55,278 nucleotides of DNA from Deltaproteobacteria bacterium (GTDB lineage Bacteria; Desulfobacterota; Syntrophia; Syntrophales; UBA8958), in contig JAKPCH010000062.1 in assembly GCA_029553375.1 (NCBI GenBank), forward strand, positions 1 to 55,278. The letters are read 5' to 3'. Made by a program: the position numbers and the translations under genes. Each line of letters opens with the position of its first letter. Within the stretch, counting starts at the first letter, position 1. Under the pieces are notes generated by a model. That model saw only the letters and a program-made list of their open reading frames with translations. It did not search any database and had not been told where the DNA came from. This document shows positions 47,783 to 55,278 of the stretch, piece after piece.

Positions 47783-48901
47783 TCAACGGTGCCGACCCGA
47801 GTAGTCCATGATGGACACGATGACGGTGATAAGGAAGGCCTGGATGACCAGGAGCGCCCCGTCCACGGAACGGGCGTTGCGGAGGGCGATGGCGCTGATC
47901 CCCAGGGTGAAGCTGAGGAGGTAGATGAACAGGACGGCCTTGCGCTTGTCCCCCAAGAGGTTGTACATCCGGTGATGGAGGTGGTCCTTCCCGGCGTACT
48001 CGAGCCACTGGCGGAAGGTCTTGACCTTTCCTGTGACGATCCGTTCCACGGTGATATAGGTCATGTCGAAGATGAGGACCCAGAAGATCAGGAGGGGGGC
48101 CGCGAAGGAGACGATGGGGTTGTTGTCGGACCAGTCGCCCACGACGGCGATGGCGGAGAGGGTGAAGCCCAGGAAGGAGCTGCCGGCGTCGCCGAGAAAG
48201 ATCGAAGCCGGCCGCGTCGGCCGGAAATTGTAGGGCAGGAAACCGAGGCAACTGCCCATGACGGCCAGGGAGATCCACCCGAGGAGGTACTGGTTCGTCT
48301 GAAAGGCCACGACGGCGAGGAAGAACGCGATGATGGCCCCGACCCCCGCCGCCAGACCGTCCATGCCGTCGATGAAGTTCATGGCGTTGGTGAGGCCGAT
48401 GATCCACAGGTAGGTCAGGGCGATGTTGACGACCTGCCCGGCGGTGGTATGGACGGGAAAGAGGTGCAGGACGATGTCCTGGTAGATCAGGAAGGAGACG
48501 GCCAGGATCTGGGCCGCCAGCTTCACCCGGGCCTGGAGGCCCCGCCAGTCGTCGACGATGCTGAAGAAGGCGACAAGGGTCCCCGTCGCGATGATGACGA
48601 CGGTCTCCCGGTCGAGGATCATGTTGCCCAGGAGGGAGAGAACGAAGGCGGCCGTCAGGGCGACACCACCCAGGAGGGGGGTGGGGTTTTCGTGGACCTT
48701 GCGCTGTGCCGGCTGGTCCAGGATCTTGAGCCTCAGGGCGGCCAGGCGGGCGAGGGGGGTCAGAAAGGCCGAGAGGGACAGGGAGAGGAGAAAGATATAC
48801 AGCCAGCGGCCGATGCGGTTGAAGAAGACGTACCGGACGTCGGGAAGGAACAGCATGATCAGGGTCAGGACGGCGGCGGTCCAGATGATCTTCAGAGCCA
48901 T
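47783..48901 (-). CDS. WecA/MraY-family undecaprenyl-phosphate sugar-1-phosphate transferase
   Basis: A 372-residue polytopic enzyme with about 11 membrane helices, transferring a HexNAc-1-phosphate from UDP to undecaprenyl phosphate, the first step of O-antigen or other glycan synthesis. Cytoplasmic loop motifs: SIVDDWRGL (Asp-Asp metal site), NAMNFIDGMDGLA, FLGDAGSSFLG and GKDHLHHRM. It lies at the 3' end of the leftward polysaccharide locus, 3 bases after the PIG-L gene. Which sugar it uses cannot be read. Confidence 0.92.
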   Translation of the reverse strand: MALKIIWTAAVLTLIMLFLPDVRYVFFNRIGRWLYIFLLSLSLSAFLTPLARLAALRLKILDQPAQRKVHENPTPLLGGVALTAAFVLSLLGNMILDRETVVIIATGTLVAFFSIVDDWRGLQARVKLAAQILAVSFLIYQDIVLHLFPVHTTAGQVVNIALTYLWIIGLTNAMNFIDGMDGLAAGVGAIIAFFLAVVAFQTNQYLLGWISLAVMGSCLGFLPYNFRPTRPASIFLGDAGSSFLGFTLSAIAVVGDWSDNNPIVSFAAPLLIFWVLIFDMTYITVERIVTGKVKTFRQWLEYAGKDHLHHRMYNLLGDKRKAVLFIYLLSFTLGISAIALRNARSVDGALLVIQAFLITVIVSIMDYSGRHR

Positions 48902-48904
48902 GGC

Positions 48905-49537
48905 CTATCTTCTCTTTTTGCCCACGTTGATGAAGAGGCGCAGGGGCATGAAGGCCTCGGCATGCCTCACCCGGCCCTGGATCCCCCGGAAGACGGCGTT
49001 GGAGAGGGCGATGTCGGTGATGGCGAGACCCTCGATGTTCGTCTTCGTCACCTGGGACTCATGGGCCCTAAGGAGGGCCATCTTTCCCTCCAGGGTCTCC
49101 CCGATGTCCACGAAGACCGTGGGGGCGAAGTTCTGCGTCGTCGGTCCCTCGTAGAATAGGACGTTGCGGACGTAGCGGGTGGCGCTCACGGCGGCCCGGG
49201 AGAGGGCGCGGTGGTCCTGGTGGGTGTCGCCCTGATGGTGGACGAAGATCAGCTCCGGTTTCACCTCCTTGATGACCTTCTCGATGTCGTGGATCATCTC
49301 GTTGAGGTAGGGCTTCAGCTCCGTGTCCCGGTAGCCCCCCCAGAAGACCTTGACGGGTTTGAGGATCTCCGCCGCCGCCTCCTGTTCCCGTTTGCGTCTC
49401 ATCTCGTCCCCCCCCTTTTGACCGGAGGTCATGACGAGGACAAAGATCTTGTGGCCGTATTGCCGGTACTTCAGGAGGGTCCCCCCGCACCCGAACTCCA
49501 GGTCGTCGGGATGGGCCCCGATGGCGAGGATCTTCAT
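48905..49537 (-). CDS. PIG-L/LmbE-family deacetylase
   Basis: A 210-residue zinc deacetylase of the PIG-L family, removing N-acetyl groups from sugars such as GlcNAc conjugates. GAHPDDLEFGCGG is the metal/active-site motif at residues 7-19 and HHQGDTHQDHRAL near 98 brings the second metal His. It overlaps WbqC by 4 bases and sits just upstream of the WecA-like gene, suggesting action on lipid-linked or nucleotide-linked amino sugar. RBS GGGGTGAG. Confidence 0.92.
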   Translation of the reverse strand: MKILAIGAHPDDLEFGCGGTLLKYRQYGHKIFVLVMTSGQKGGDEMRRKREQEAAAEILKPVKVFWGGYRDTELKPYLNEMIHDIEKVIKEVKPELIFVHHQGDTHQDHRALSRAAVSATRYVRNVLFYEGPTTQNFAPTVFVDIGETLEGKMALLRAHESQVTKTNIEGLAITDIALSNAVFRGIQGRVRHAEAFMPLRLFINVGKKRR

Positions 49538-50217
49538 GTCTCACCCCTCAGGATGGAGAGGCTGTCGGGCCCCTCGTTGTAAATCAGGTCGATGACGGAC
49601 AGGTACGGCTCGAATTCCCCGAAGAGCTGCCTGTAACTGGGATGCCGGTAATCCTGGAAGACGACCCTCACGTTCGCTGCGGCGTACTTCTCCAGGTCCA
49701 TGTAGTCGTGACCGCCCTTACCGGCGAGGTATGTGTCGGCGCCGAAGTGCTTGGTAATGGCGATGAGTCGCTCGTCGGGATCCTCGGGGAAGGGGGGCAG
49801 TTCCGAGGCGACAAACAGGGGGGTATCGATCCCGAGGATCCCCGCCAGGCCCTTGACGACGGCGATGTTCAGCTCGCTGATCGTCCCCCAGGGGCGGGAG
49901 AAGACCTCGGCGAAGAAGGGTTCCAAGACGCCCCAGTAGGGTGCCTTACGGTAGTTGGATAGGAGGGCCTGGCGCTGTTTGTGCTGCCACCGCTCCCGGT
50001 TGTTGATCTCCACCTCGCGGATGAGCTGGGGGTAGCGGTAGAGGACGGGAACGGTGAGCCACTGGGGTCCGGAGGCCGTCTTGATGCGGTTGCGGTTCTG
50101 CCACTCGTTTTTCTTGAACTGGACCGTGTCGAGGAGGACGAAGACGTCCGCCCGGGCGATCTTGTCGAAGTAGCCCAGCCATGGCAGGTACTGGGGTTGA
50201 TGGACCGCTACGATCAT
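49534..50217 (-). CDS. WbqC-family protein
   Basis: A 227-residue WbqC-like protein, common in polysaccharide loci and thought to act in acyl/aminoacyl transfer to sugars, not proved in most cases. MIVAVHQPQYLPWLGYFDKIARADVFVLLD and FKKNEWQNRNRIK are its strict signatures, followed by YLAGKGGHDYMD and YLSVIDLIYNEG. It overlaps the PIG-L start by 4 bases (coupled) and follows the membrane PHP gene by 6 bases. Confidence 0.93.
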   Translation of the reverse strand: MIVAVHQPQYLPWLGYFDKIARADVFVLLDTVQFKKNEWQNRNRIKTASGPQWLTVPVLYRYPQLIREVEINNRERWQHKQRQALLSNYRKAPYWGVLEPFFAEVFSRPWGTISELNIAVVKGLAGILGIDTPLFVASELPPFPEDPDERLIAITKHFGADTYLAGKGGHDYMDLEKYAAANVRVVFQDYRHPSYRQLFGEFEPYLSVIDLIYNEGPDSLSILRGET

Positions 50218-50223
50218 CTTTTT

Positions 50224-51678
50224 TTACCTCTGTCTCGTCACGAAGATGGGGTTGGAAACGATCGTCCCGACGCCCTTCATGTCCATCCGGTAAAAGACCC
50301 TCTCCCCCGGCTTGAGGGAGGTGTCCTCGTAACTGAGGTCCACCGGCGGCGGGCCCTCGTGGGTGAAGACGACCTCCCCCTGGCGGATCAGACGCACCTT
50401 CAGGTTGCCCGTCGGTGTCTTGCCCTCCCCGTCTGGGGGGAGGGAGAGGCGGACCCTGACGACGGGGTTGTCCTTCAGGATCAACTCCTCGCCGGACCAC
50501 ACCTTTTTCCGGCCGTCGGGGGTGGAGACGGAAAACTCCTCGAGGACGGGGATCACGGGGTAAGGTCCCTGGACGGCGTACATCCTCCCCGTCTGCATCG
50601 CCTTGAGAACGGCGGCCTTGGTCTTTTCCGTTACGAGGAAGACCGTCTGGTAGTTGCCGAGGATCTCTCCGGACTCGCCCTCACGGTGGTAATCGGCCGT
50701 GGCGATCCCCCATGGAGGCCAGGTGCGGTACCCTTTGAGATATTCCTTCAGGGTCGCATCCCAGACGCCGCCCGGGTCCGTGACGGTGATGTTGTCGCCG
50801 TAGAGGGCGGCGAAGCCCGTGTAGCCCTTCGTCTCGAGGAGGGCCTCCGGGTAGGGCCTGGTGCTGACCATGATGGGTCCGAGGCGCCGGACGCCCGACT
50901 GGGTCTCCGGGTAGTTCCAGAAGGTCATGCCCCCCCTTTGATTCACGTAATCGATCAGGTCCTGGTAGGGGGCGTAGCCCTGATCGCCGTGGAAGGGGTC
51001 GTAGGCGCTTGTCCGGAAGGGGTGGTTGTCGACGAGGAAGAGGAGGGCGATGACGGCCAGTATCGCCCCGGCCGGACGCGTCCGGCCCTTCATGAAGGTC
51101 ATGGCCAAGGCGCACAGGAGGGCCAGGAGAAAGAGGACACTTGACGGGACGAGGCGGGGGTTCGGGGGGCCCAAGCGGTGGGGGAGGGGTAGATGTTGGT
51201 AATCCTCTGCCTTCTCCAGTCCGACGGTGAGGAGGCGCCGCTCGTGGTTGTGGGCCGTCAGGGTCCCGCCCAGGGGGTTACCCGACCAATAGTAAAAGGG
51301 GGACGATTCCGTCCCGGGGATGACGATCGTCTCCGGGTGCCTCTCCGCGGCCTCCTTGACGGCCTTGAGGTATTGCCTGGGACCGTTCTTGAGGATGGAG
51401 TTCAGTTCTTCCTTCTTCCTGAGGATGTTGGGGAAAGGGGGCAGGCCGTAGGAGAGGATGACGCTGTCGTGGTCGTTGACGACGACGACGGAGATGCCCC
51501 GGGCCGCGGCCTTCTTCACCAGTTCCTCGATGCTGTAGCTCCCGTCGCTGAAGTGGGAGCGGATATCGATGACGCCCTTGAGCTGGATGGGTTCCCCGGG
51601 GGCGGTGGACGCCGCCGGTGTCCCTAAGACACATACCAGGAGGATGATCAGGGAAAAACAAAGGAGTCTCTTCATCAT
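50224..51678 (-). CDS. Membrane-bound PHP-domain protein with a beta-rich C-terminal domain
   Basis: A 484-residue exported protein. After a signal peptide (MMKRLLCFSLIILLVCVLG) comes a PHP-like part (VIDIRSHFSDGSYSIEELV, VVVNDHDSV, PGTESS) to about residue 160. Two membrane helices follow at about 177-197 and 203-219 (SVLFLLALLCALAM; AGAILAVIALLFLV), then the second PHP half (TFWNYPETQSG, IATADYH) and a beta-rich C-terminus (about 400-484). PHP histidine motifs are partly degenerate (RSH for HTH). Being outside the cytoplasm is unusual for PHP proteins. Function unknown; the place in the glycan locus suggests phosphoesterase work on an envelope polymer. Confidence 0.8.
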   Translation of the reverse strand: MMKRLLCFSLIILLVCVLGTPAASTAPGEPIQLKGVIDIRSHFSDGSYSIEELVKKAAARGISVVVVNDHDSVILSYGLPPFPNILRKKEELNSILKNGPRQYLKAVKEAAERHPETIVIPGTESSPFYYWSGNPLGGTLTAHNHERRLLTVGLEKAEDYQHLPLPHRLGPPNPRLVPSSVLFLLALLCALAMTFMKGRTRPAGAILAVIALLFLVDNHPFRTSAYDPFHGDQGYAPYQDLIDYVNQRGGMTFWNYPETQSGVRRLGPIMVSTRPYPEALLETKGYTGFAALYGDNITVTDPGGVWDATLKEYLKGYRTWPPWGIATADYHREGESGEILGNYQTVFLVTEKTKAAVLKAMQTGRMYAVQGPYPVIPVLEEFSVSTPDGRKKVWSGEELILKDNPVVRVRLSLPPDGEGKTPTGNLKVRLIRQGEVVFTHEGPPPVDLSYEDTSLKPGERVFYRMDMKGVGTIVSNPIFVTRQR

Positions 51679-51732
51679 TTATCGGCCTGACCGCCAGTAC
51701 CATCTAACAGACACGACAGGATCGATGCAAGG

Positions 51733-52941
51733 TTATTTGCCCGGCAGGGTCGAAAGGAGCTCTTCATAGACCTTGCCGAGCCTTTCGACCATGGTGCGGT
51801 CGCCGAGATTAACGGCCCTTTTCAGCCCTTCCTTCCCCATGGCGACTCTCCTCTTGCCGTCTCTCAAGAGGCTCAGCAAGGCCTCGGCGAGGGCCGCAGG
51901 GTCCCCCGGCGGAACGAGGAGACCGTTGACGTTGTCCTCCACCAGGTCCACGATGCCGCCGATCCGGCTTGCCACGACGGGTTTGCCCATGGCCATGGCC
52001 TCGACAACGGCCTTGCCCATCCCCTCGTTAAGGGAGGGAAAGACAAAGATATCGAAGAGGGCCAAAAGGGGGGCGACGTCGCGCCGCCACCCCGTGAAGA
52101 CGACCCGGTCGGCCAGGCCGAGACCCTTGGCCCGGTTTTCCAGGTCCTCCCGGAGCTCGCCGTCGCCGATGAAGACGAGGTAGAGATCGTCGCACTCGGC
52201 CCTGATGCGGGCCGCCGCCTCGAGGAGGGTGTCATGGCCCTTGATCCCCGTGAGCCGCCCCACCGTGCCGATGATAACACCGTGAGGGGGGATGCCGAGA
52301 CCGGCACGGACCGTTGCCAGGGTTTCATCATCGGGAGGGCTCAGGCGGGAGAGGTCCACGCCGCTGTGGATGACCGTGAAGCGCCCCGCCGGGGCGATGC
52401 GGAACCGCAGGTGGTCCCGCCGCTCTTGTTCCGTCAGGGTGATGATCCGATGGGTGACGAGGGCCGAGAGACGCTCGAAGAGGATGAACAGACGGGTCTC
52501 GGCCGGCCCGAAGTATCCCCAGAAGACGTGGCCGTGGGGGGTGTGGACGATGACGGGGACACGGCAGAGCCAGGCGGCCCAGCGGCCCAGGATCCCGGCC
52601 TTCGAGGTGTGGGTGTGGACGATGACGGGTCGCAGGCGGCGAAAGAGGCCAAGGAGGGAAACAAAGGCCCGCAGATCCGAGAGGGGCCGGATCTCCCGGA
52701 CCAGATGGGGCAGGGTGATCACCTCCGCCCCGAGGGCGGCGAGGGCGGCGAGGTTTTCCTCTACGGCCCGCTCCTCGGCGGGCGATATGGGGTACCGCCC
52801 CGGGGAACCGCACGCCAGGAACCCCTCGTAGCGCCTGCCGTCGAGGCCCCGGAGGGTGAGGAAGGTGTTCTCCGCCGACCCCCCCTTGTCGAAGCGGGTG
52901 ATGACATGGACGACCCTCACCCTATCCATAGGTGTTCTCAT
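51733..52941 (-). CDS. GT4-family glycosyltransferase
   Basis: A 402-residue GT-B glycosyltransferase. VVHVITRFDKGGSAENT begins the N-domain; IHSGVDLSRL, IGTVGRLTGIKGHDTLLEAA, and PSLNEGMGKAVVEAMAMGKPVV (E-x7-E) mark the C-domain. It resembles exopolysaccharide or GDP-/UDP-sugar-dependent transferases such as PelF- or WbnK-like members. Its start overlaps the asparagine synthetase 3' end by 20 bases; an alternative ATG at 52929 would reduce this to 8 bases. The stop precedes the membrane PHP gene by 54 bases. Confidence 0.92.
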   Translation of the reverse strand: MRTPMDRVRVVHVITRFDKGGSAENTFLTLRGLDGRRYEGFLACGSPGRYPISPAEERAVEENLAALAALGAEVITLPHLVREIRPLSDLRAFVSLLGLFRRLRPVIVHTHTSKAGILGRWAAWLCRVPVIVHTPHGHVFWGYFGPAETRLFILFERLSALVTHRIITLTEQERRDHLRFRIAPAGRFTVIHSGVDLSRLSPPDDETLATVRAGLGIPPHGVIIGTVGRLTGIKGHDTLLEAAARIRAECDDLYLVFIGDGELREDLENRAKGLGLADRVVFTGWRRDVAPLLALFDIFVFPSLNEGMGKAVVEAMAMGKPVVASRIGGIVDLVEDNVNGLLVPPGDPAALAEALLSLLRDGKRRVAMGKEGLKRAVNLGDRTMVERLGKVYEELLSTLPGK

Positions 52942-54832
52942 GCCAGGCCTGGAGGGCGATGAGATTCCAGATCCGCCAGGAGACGTCGCGGCGACCCCCC
53001 CGGAGGTCCGCGACGAGTCCCGCCACCGCGTCGGGGCGGAGGAGACCCGTCCGTTCGATCCTCTCCCGGGACAGGTAGGTCTCGATGAGCCAGTGCAGGT
53101 CCGTCTTGAGCCAGCGGCTGATGGGCATCTCGAAACCCCACTTGGGGCGGCTATGGAGGGACGCCGGGAGGAGATCCTTGAAGGCCTCGATGAAGATGTA
53201 CTTACCCCTTCCCCGATGGAGCTTCCACTCCCCGGGGATGCGGAAGGCCGCCTCGCAGACCCGTCGGTCCAGGATGGGGACCCGGACCTCGAGGGGGTGG
53301 CGCATGCTCGTCATGTCCACCTTCCAGAGCATGTCCCCCGGCAGGGACACCGTCAGGTCGGCATAGAGCATGCGGTTGAGGTCGTCTCCGGGGAAACGGG
53401 CGAGGGCGGCGGCGAAGAGGGCCGGGGCGGGCGAGGTCCCGGCCCTGAGTTCCGGGCTGAGGAGGGAGTCGCGTTCCTCCCGTGAAAAGAGCTCGTTCCA
53501 GGCATAGAAGCGCTCCGCCAGGGTGTCCTTCGTCCCCCGGAGGAATTTCTTCAGACGGCGGACCTGTTCGGTGAAGCGGTCGTCCCGGGACTCGGGGAGG
53601 AAGCCGATGAGGGGCTCGATGAGGCCGCGGCGGATGAGCCGGGGCAGGAGGCGCCAGCGGCGCTGCCAGGCCTCGCCTCGGTACAGGCGGTATCCGGCGA
53701 AGAGCTCGTCGCCCCCGTCGCCGGAGAGGGCCACCTTCACGTCCCGGGCCGTCTCCCGGGCGACGAGGTAGGTGGGGACGGCGGAGGAGTCGCCGAAAGG
53801 CTCGTCCAGGAGACCGAGGACCTCCGGGACGGCGGCGATGACGTCCCGGGCGGTCAGGACGATCTCGTGGTGGTCCGTGCGGTGGAGACGGGCCACCTCG
53901 CGGGCGTAGACCCGCTCGTCGTACATGGCCATGTCGGCGTAGCCGACGGTGTAGGTCTTGACGGGCCGGCCGCCCTCCGCGGCCATGAGGCCCACGACGA
54001 CGCTCGAGTCTATCCCGCCGCTCAAGAAGGCCCCGAGGGGGACGTCGGCTATGAGGTGGCGCCGGACGGCCCCCGCGAGGGTCTCCCGGAGGTGCCTCTT
54101 GGCCGTCTCGAAGTCCCGGGGAGGTACGGTATCCTCCGGCGAAGCCGTCGCGACGTCCCAATAGGGCACGATGTCCACCCCGTCCCGGTCAAAGGACAGG
54201 TAGTGGCCGGGCGGCAGCTTCCTGACCCCCCGCAGGATCGTCCAGGGGGCGGGGATGTAGTTGAGGCTGAGGTAGAGATCGACCGCCTCGGGGTCGATCT
54301 CTTTGGGGACGTCGGGGTCGGCGAGGAGGGCCTTGATCTCCGAGGCGAAGACGAGGCGCCGGCCGTCGGCGAAGTAGACGAGGGGCTTGATCCCCACGGG
54401 GTCCCGGGCCAGGAGGAGGCGCCGGTCCCCCTCCGACCAGAGGGCCAGGGCGAACATCCCCTCCAGGCGGGTCAGGGCGGACGGCCCCTCTTCCTCGAAG
54501 AGGTGGAGGATCACCTCGCCGTCCGTCCGGGAGGAGAAGCGGTGGCCCTTCGCCTCGAGCTCCCGCCGGAGAAGGGCGAAATTGTAGATCTCCCCGTTGT
54601 AGACGAGCCACAGCGAGCGGTCCTCGTTGGCCATGGGCTGACGCCCCGCCGCCGACAGGTCGATGATGCTCAGGCGGCGGTGGCCTAGGCCGCAGGCGGC
54701 GTCTCCCCCACGCCAGGTGTAAAGGCCGCCGTCGTCCCGACCCCGGTGGACGAGACGCCCCGCCATGGCCCCAATGAGCCCCCTTTCCACCGCGCCGCCG
54801 GTGAAATCGACCTTGCCGCAGATGCCGCACAT
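52922..54832 (-). CDS. asnB: Asparagine synthase (glutamine-hydrolysing) family
   Basis: A 636-residue two-domain amidotransferase. MCGICGKVDF gives the nucleophile Cys2; the N-terminal glutaminase runs to about 215 (RLSIIDLSAAGRQPM, LVYNGEIYNF, SRTDGEVILH). The synthetase domain has the PP-loop LSGGIDSSVVVGLMA near 265 and ALSGDGGDELFAGYRLY near 370. Long family members in polysaccharide loci often transfer ammonia to sugar acids rather than aspartate; context favours that here, but asparagine synthesis cannot be excluded. It follows the partial glycosyltransferase by 4 bases. Confidence 0.93.
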   Translation of the reverse strand: MCGICGKVDFTGGAVERGLIGAMAGRLVHRGRDDGGLYTWRGGDAACGLGHRRLSIIDLSAAGRQPMANEDRSLWLVYNGEIYNFALLRRELEAKGHRFSSRTDGEVILHLFEEEGPSALTRLEGMFALALWSEGDRRLLLARDPVGIKPLVYFADGRRLVFASEIKALLADPDVPKEIDPEAVDLYLSLNYIPAPWTILRGVRKLPPGHYLSFDRDGVDIVPYWDVATASPEDTVPPRDFETAKRHLRETLAGAVRRHLIADVPLGAFLSGGIDSSVVVGLMAAEGGRPVKTYTVGYADMAMYDERVYAREVARLHRTDHHEIVLTARDVIAAVPEVLGLLDEPFGDSSAVPTYLVARETARDVKVALSGDGGDELFAGYRLYRGEAWQRRWRLLPRLIRRGLIEPLIGFLPESRDDRFTEQVRRLKKFLRGTKDTLAERFYAWNELFSREERDSLLSPELRAGTSPAPALFAAALARFPGDDLNRMLYADLTVSLPGDMLWKVDMTSMRHPLEVRVPILDRRVCEAAFRIPGEWKLHRGRGKYIFIEAFKDLLPASLHSRPKWGFEMPISRWLKTDLHWLIETYLSRERIERTGLLRPDAVAGLVADLRGGRRDVSWRIWNLIALQAWHENTYG

Positions 54833-54836
54833 GCCT

Positions 54837-55278
54837 TTACACCGCCTCGTCCCTTTTCCCCGACAATCCCACCCTCAGTTCCGCGAGGATCCTTTCTGTG
54901 GCGGCGACGTTTCGCTCCCAGCCGTAGTTTCTCTCCGTGAAGGCCCGACATACCCGGGAAAGCTCCTCCCTTCGTCCGGGTTCCTTGACAAGAAGAACGG
55001 CCTCTTGGATGATCAGCTCCGCCATGGCACTGGTCGTCGTGTCTCTAAAGAGACGGCCGGGGGCGTTACCCTGGAGGATCTCCCTCGTCCCGCCGACGGG
55101 CGTGCCCAGTACTGGGGTGCCCGAGGCCAGGGCCTCGAGGGTCACCAGGCCGAAGCCCTCCAGCTCCACCGTGGGCAGGACGAACAGGTCCGCCGCACGG
55201 TAGTAGTCGGGGAGGTCCTCTTCCGGGATGAAACCGGCAAAGCGGATGTGCGGCGTCAACCCCAAGTCGTCCCGGAGG
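54837..55278 (-). CDS. C-terminal part of a GT4-family glycosyltransferase, cut by the window edge
   Basis: About 147 residues of a GT-B C-terminal domain: [25 protein letters not shown], then [27 protein letters not shown], which has the E-x7-E donor-site motif. The apparent start codon at 55265 is internal; the frame continues to the right edge. It is the most upstream visible gene of the leftward locus and ends 4 bases before asnB. Confidence 0.88.
   Translation of the reverse strand, partial: LRDDLGLTPHIRFAGFIPEEDLPDYYRAADLFVLPTVELEGFGLVTLEALASGTPVLGTPVGGTREILQGNAPGRLFRDTTTSAMAELIIQEAVLLVKEPGRREELSRVCRAFTERNYGWERNVAATERILAELRVGLSGKRDEAV

Noticed and set aside
1-55278. tRNA, rRNA, CRISPR, insertion sequence or phage genes
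   Set aside because: I looked in all gaps and at gene ends and saw no cloverleaf, repeat-spacer pattern, transposase or integrase.

Overview
The window is high-GC bacterial DNA (about 60-65% G+C by eye) densely packed with genes on both strands, with no rRNA, tRNA, CRISPR array, insertion sequence or prophage that I can recognise. The content is that of a strict anaerobe: an oxygen-independent class III ribonucleotide reductase with its activase, many radical-SAM enzymes, and a large set of CoA-thioester enzymes of the kind used to oxidise fatty or aromatic acids. Together with the phosphoglycerate mutase type, the HD-GYP protein and the WbqC/PIG-L sugar genes, this fits a fermentative, syntrophic or sulfate-reducing member of the former Deltaproteobacteria (Desulfobacterota). 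The species assignment is inference.

Layout. 1-13.2 kb is an envelope-related region: an ArnD-like deacetylase, a small exported membrane protein, and a leftward three-gene operon of a complete AmmeMemoRadiSam system (radical-SAM AmrS with a Tat-type leader, then a membrane-anchored MEMO/AMMECR1 fusion) with a polytopic spermidine-synthase-like protein. A rightward cluster follows: PHP phosphoesterase, glycosyltransferase, methyltransferase, alpha/alpha-toroid protein, left-handed beta-helix acyltransferase and B12-type radical-SAM protein. A methyltransferase and a NUDT7/19-like Nudix hydrolase face back towards it.

14.4-35.3 kb is a carboxylic-acid/CoA region. It holds an acetyl-CoA hydrolase-family CoA-transferase, a 56-residue membrane microprotein with its own promoter, a YaaH-type acetate permease, two class III CoA-transferase subunits (one without the catalytic Asp), an acyl-CoA ligase and another radical-SAM protein. 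On the minus strand are a crotonase, an acyl-CoA dehydrogenase, a glutaconate-type CoA-transferase pair, and a YcaO protein with a small partner. On the plus strand an operon thiolase-thiolase-hydroxyacyl-CoA dehydrogenase-enoyl-CoA hydratase-acyl-CoA dehydrogenase gives a full beta-oxidation spiral. No electron-transfer flavoprotein gene is in the window, so electrons must leave through proteins encoded elsewhere.

35.3-47.7 kb is housekeeping: archaeal-type phosphoglycerate mutase, nrdD-nrdG behind a tandem NrdR-box pair, a GAF/HD-GYP protein, an M48 peptidase with TPR repeats, DUF2889, cmk, rpsA, sppA, another crotonase and a small Cys-rich protein carrying a sigma-70 region 4. 47.8-55.3 kb is a leftward polysaccharide locus (WecA-like initiating transferase, PIG-L deacetylase, WbqC, membrane PHP protein, two GT4 glycosyltransferases, asparagine synthetase) that runs off the right edge.

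Several intergenic regions carry readable sigma-70 promoters (TTGACA, 17 bp, TATAGG/TATAGC) and intrinsic terminators. The points most worth following are the exported AmmeMemoRadiSam operon, the YcaO plus small-protein unit behind an operator-like palindrome, the class III CoA-transferase pair, and the Cys-rich region-4 protein.
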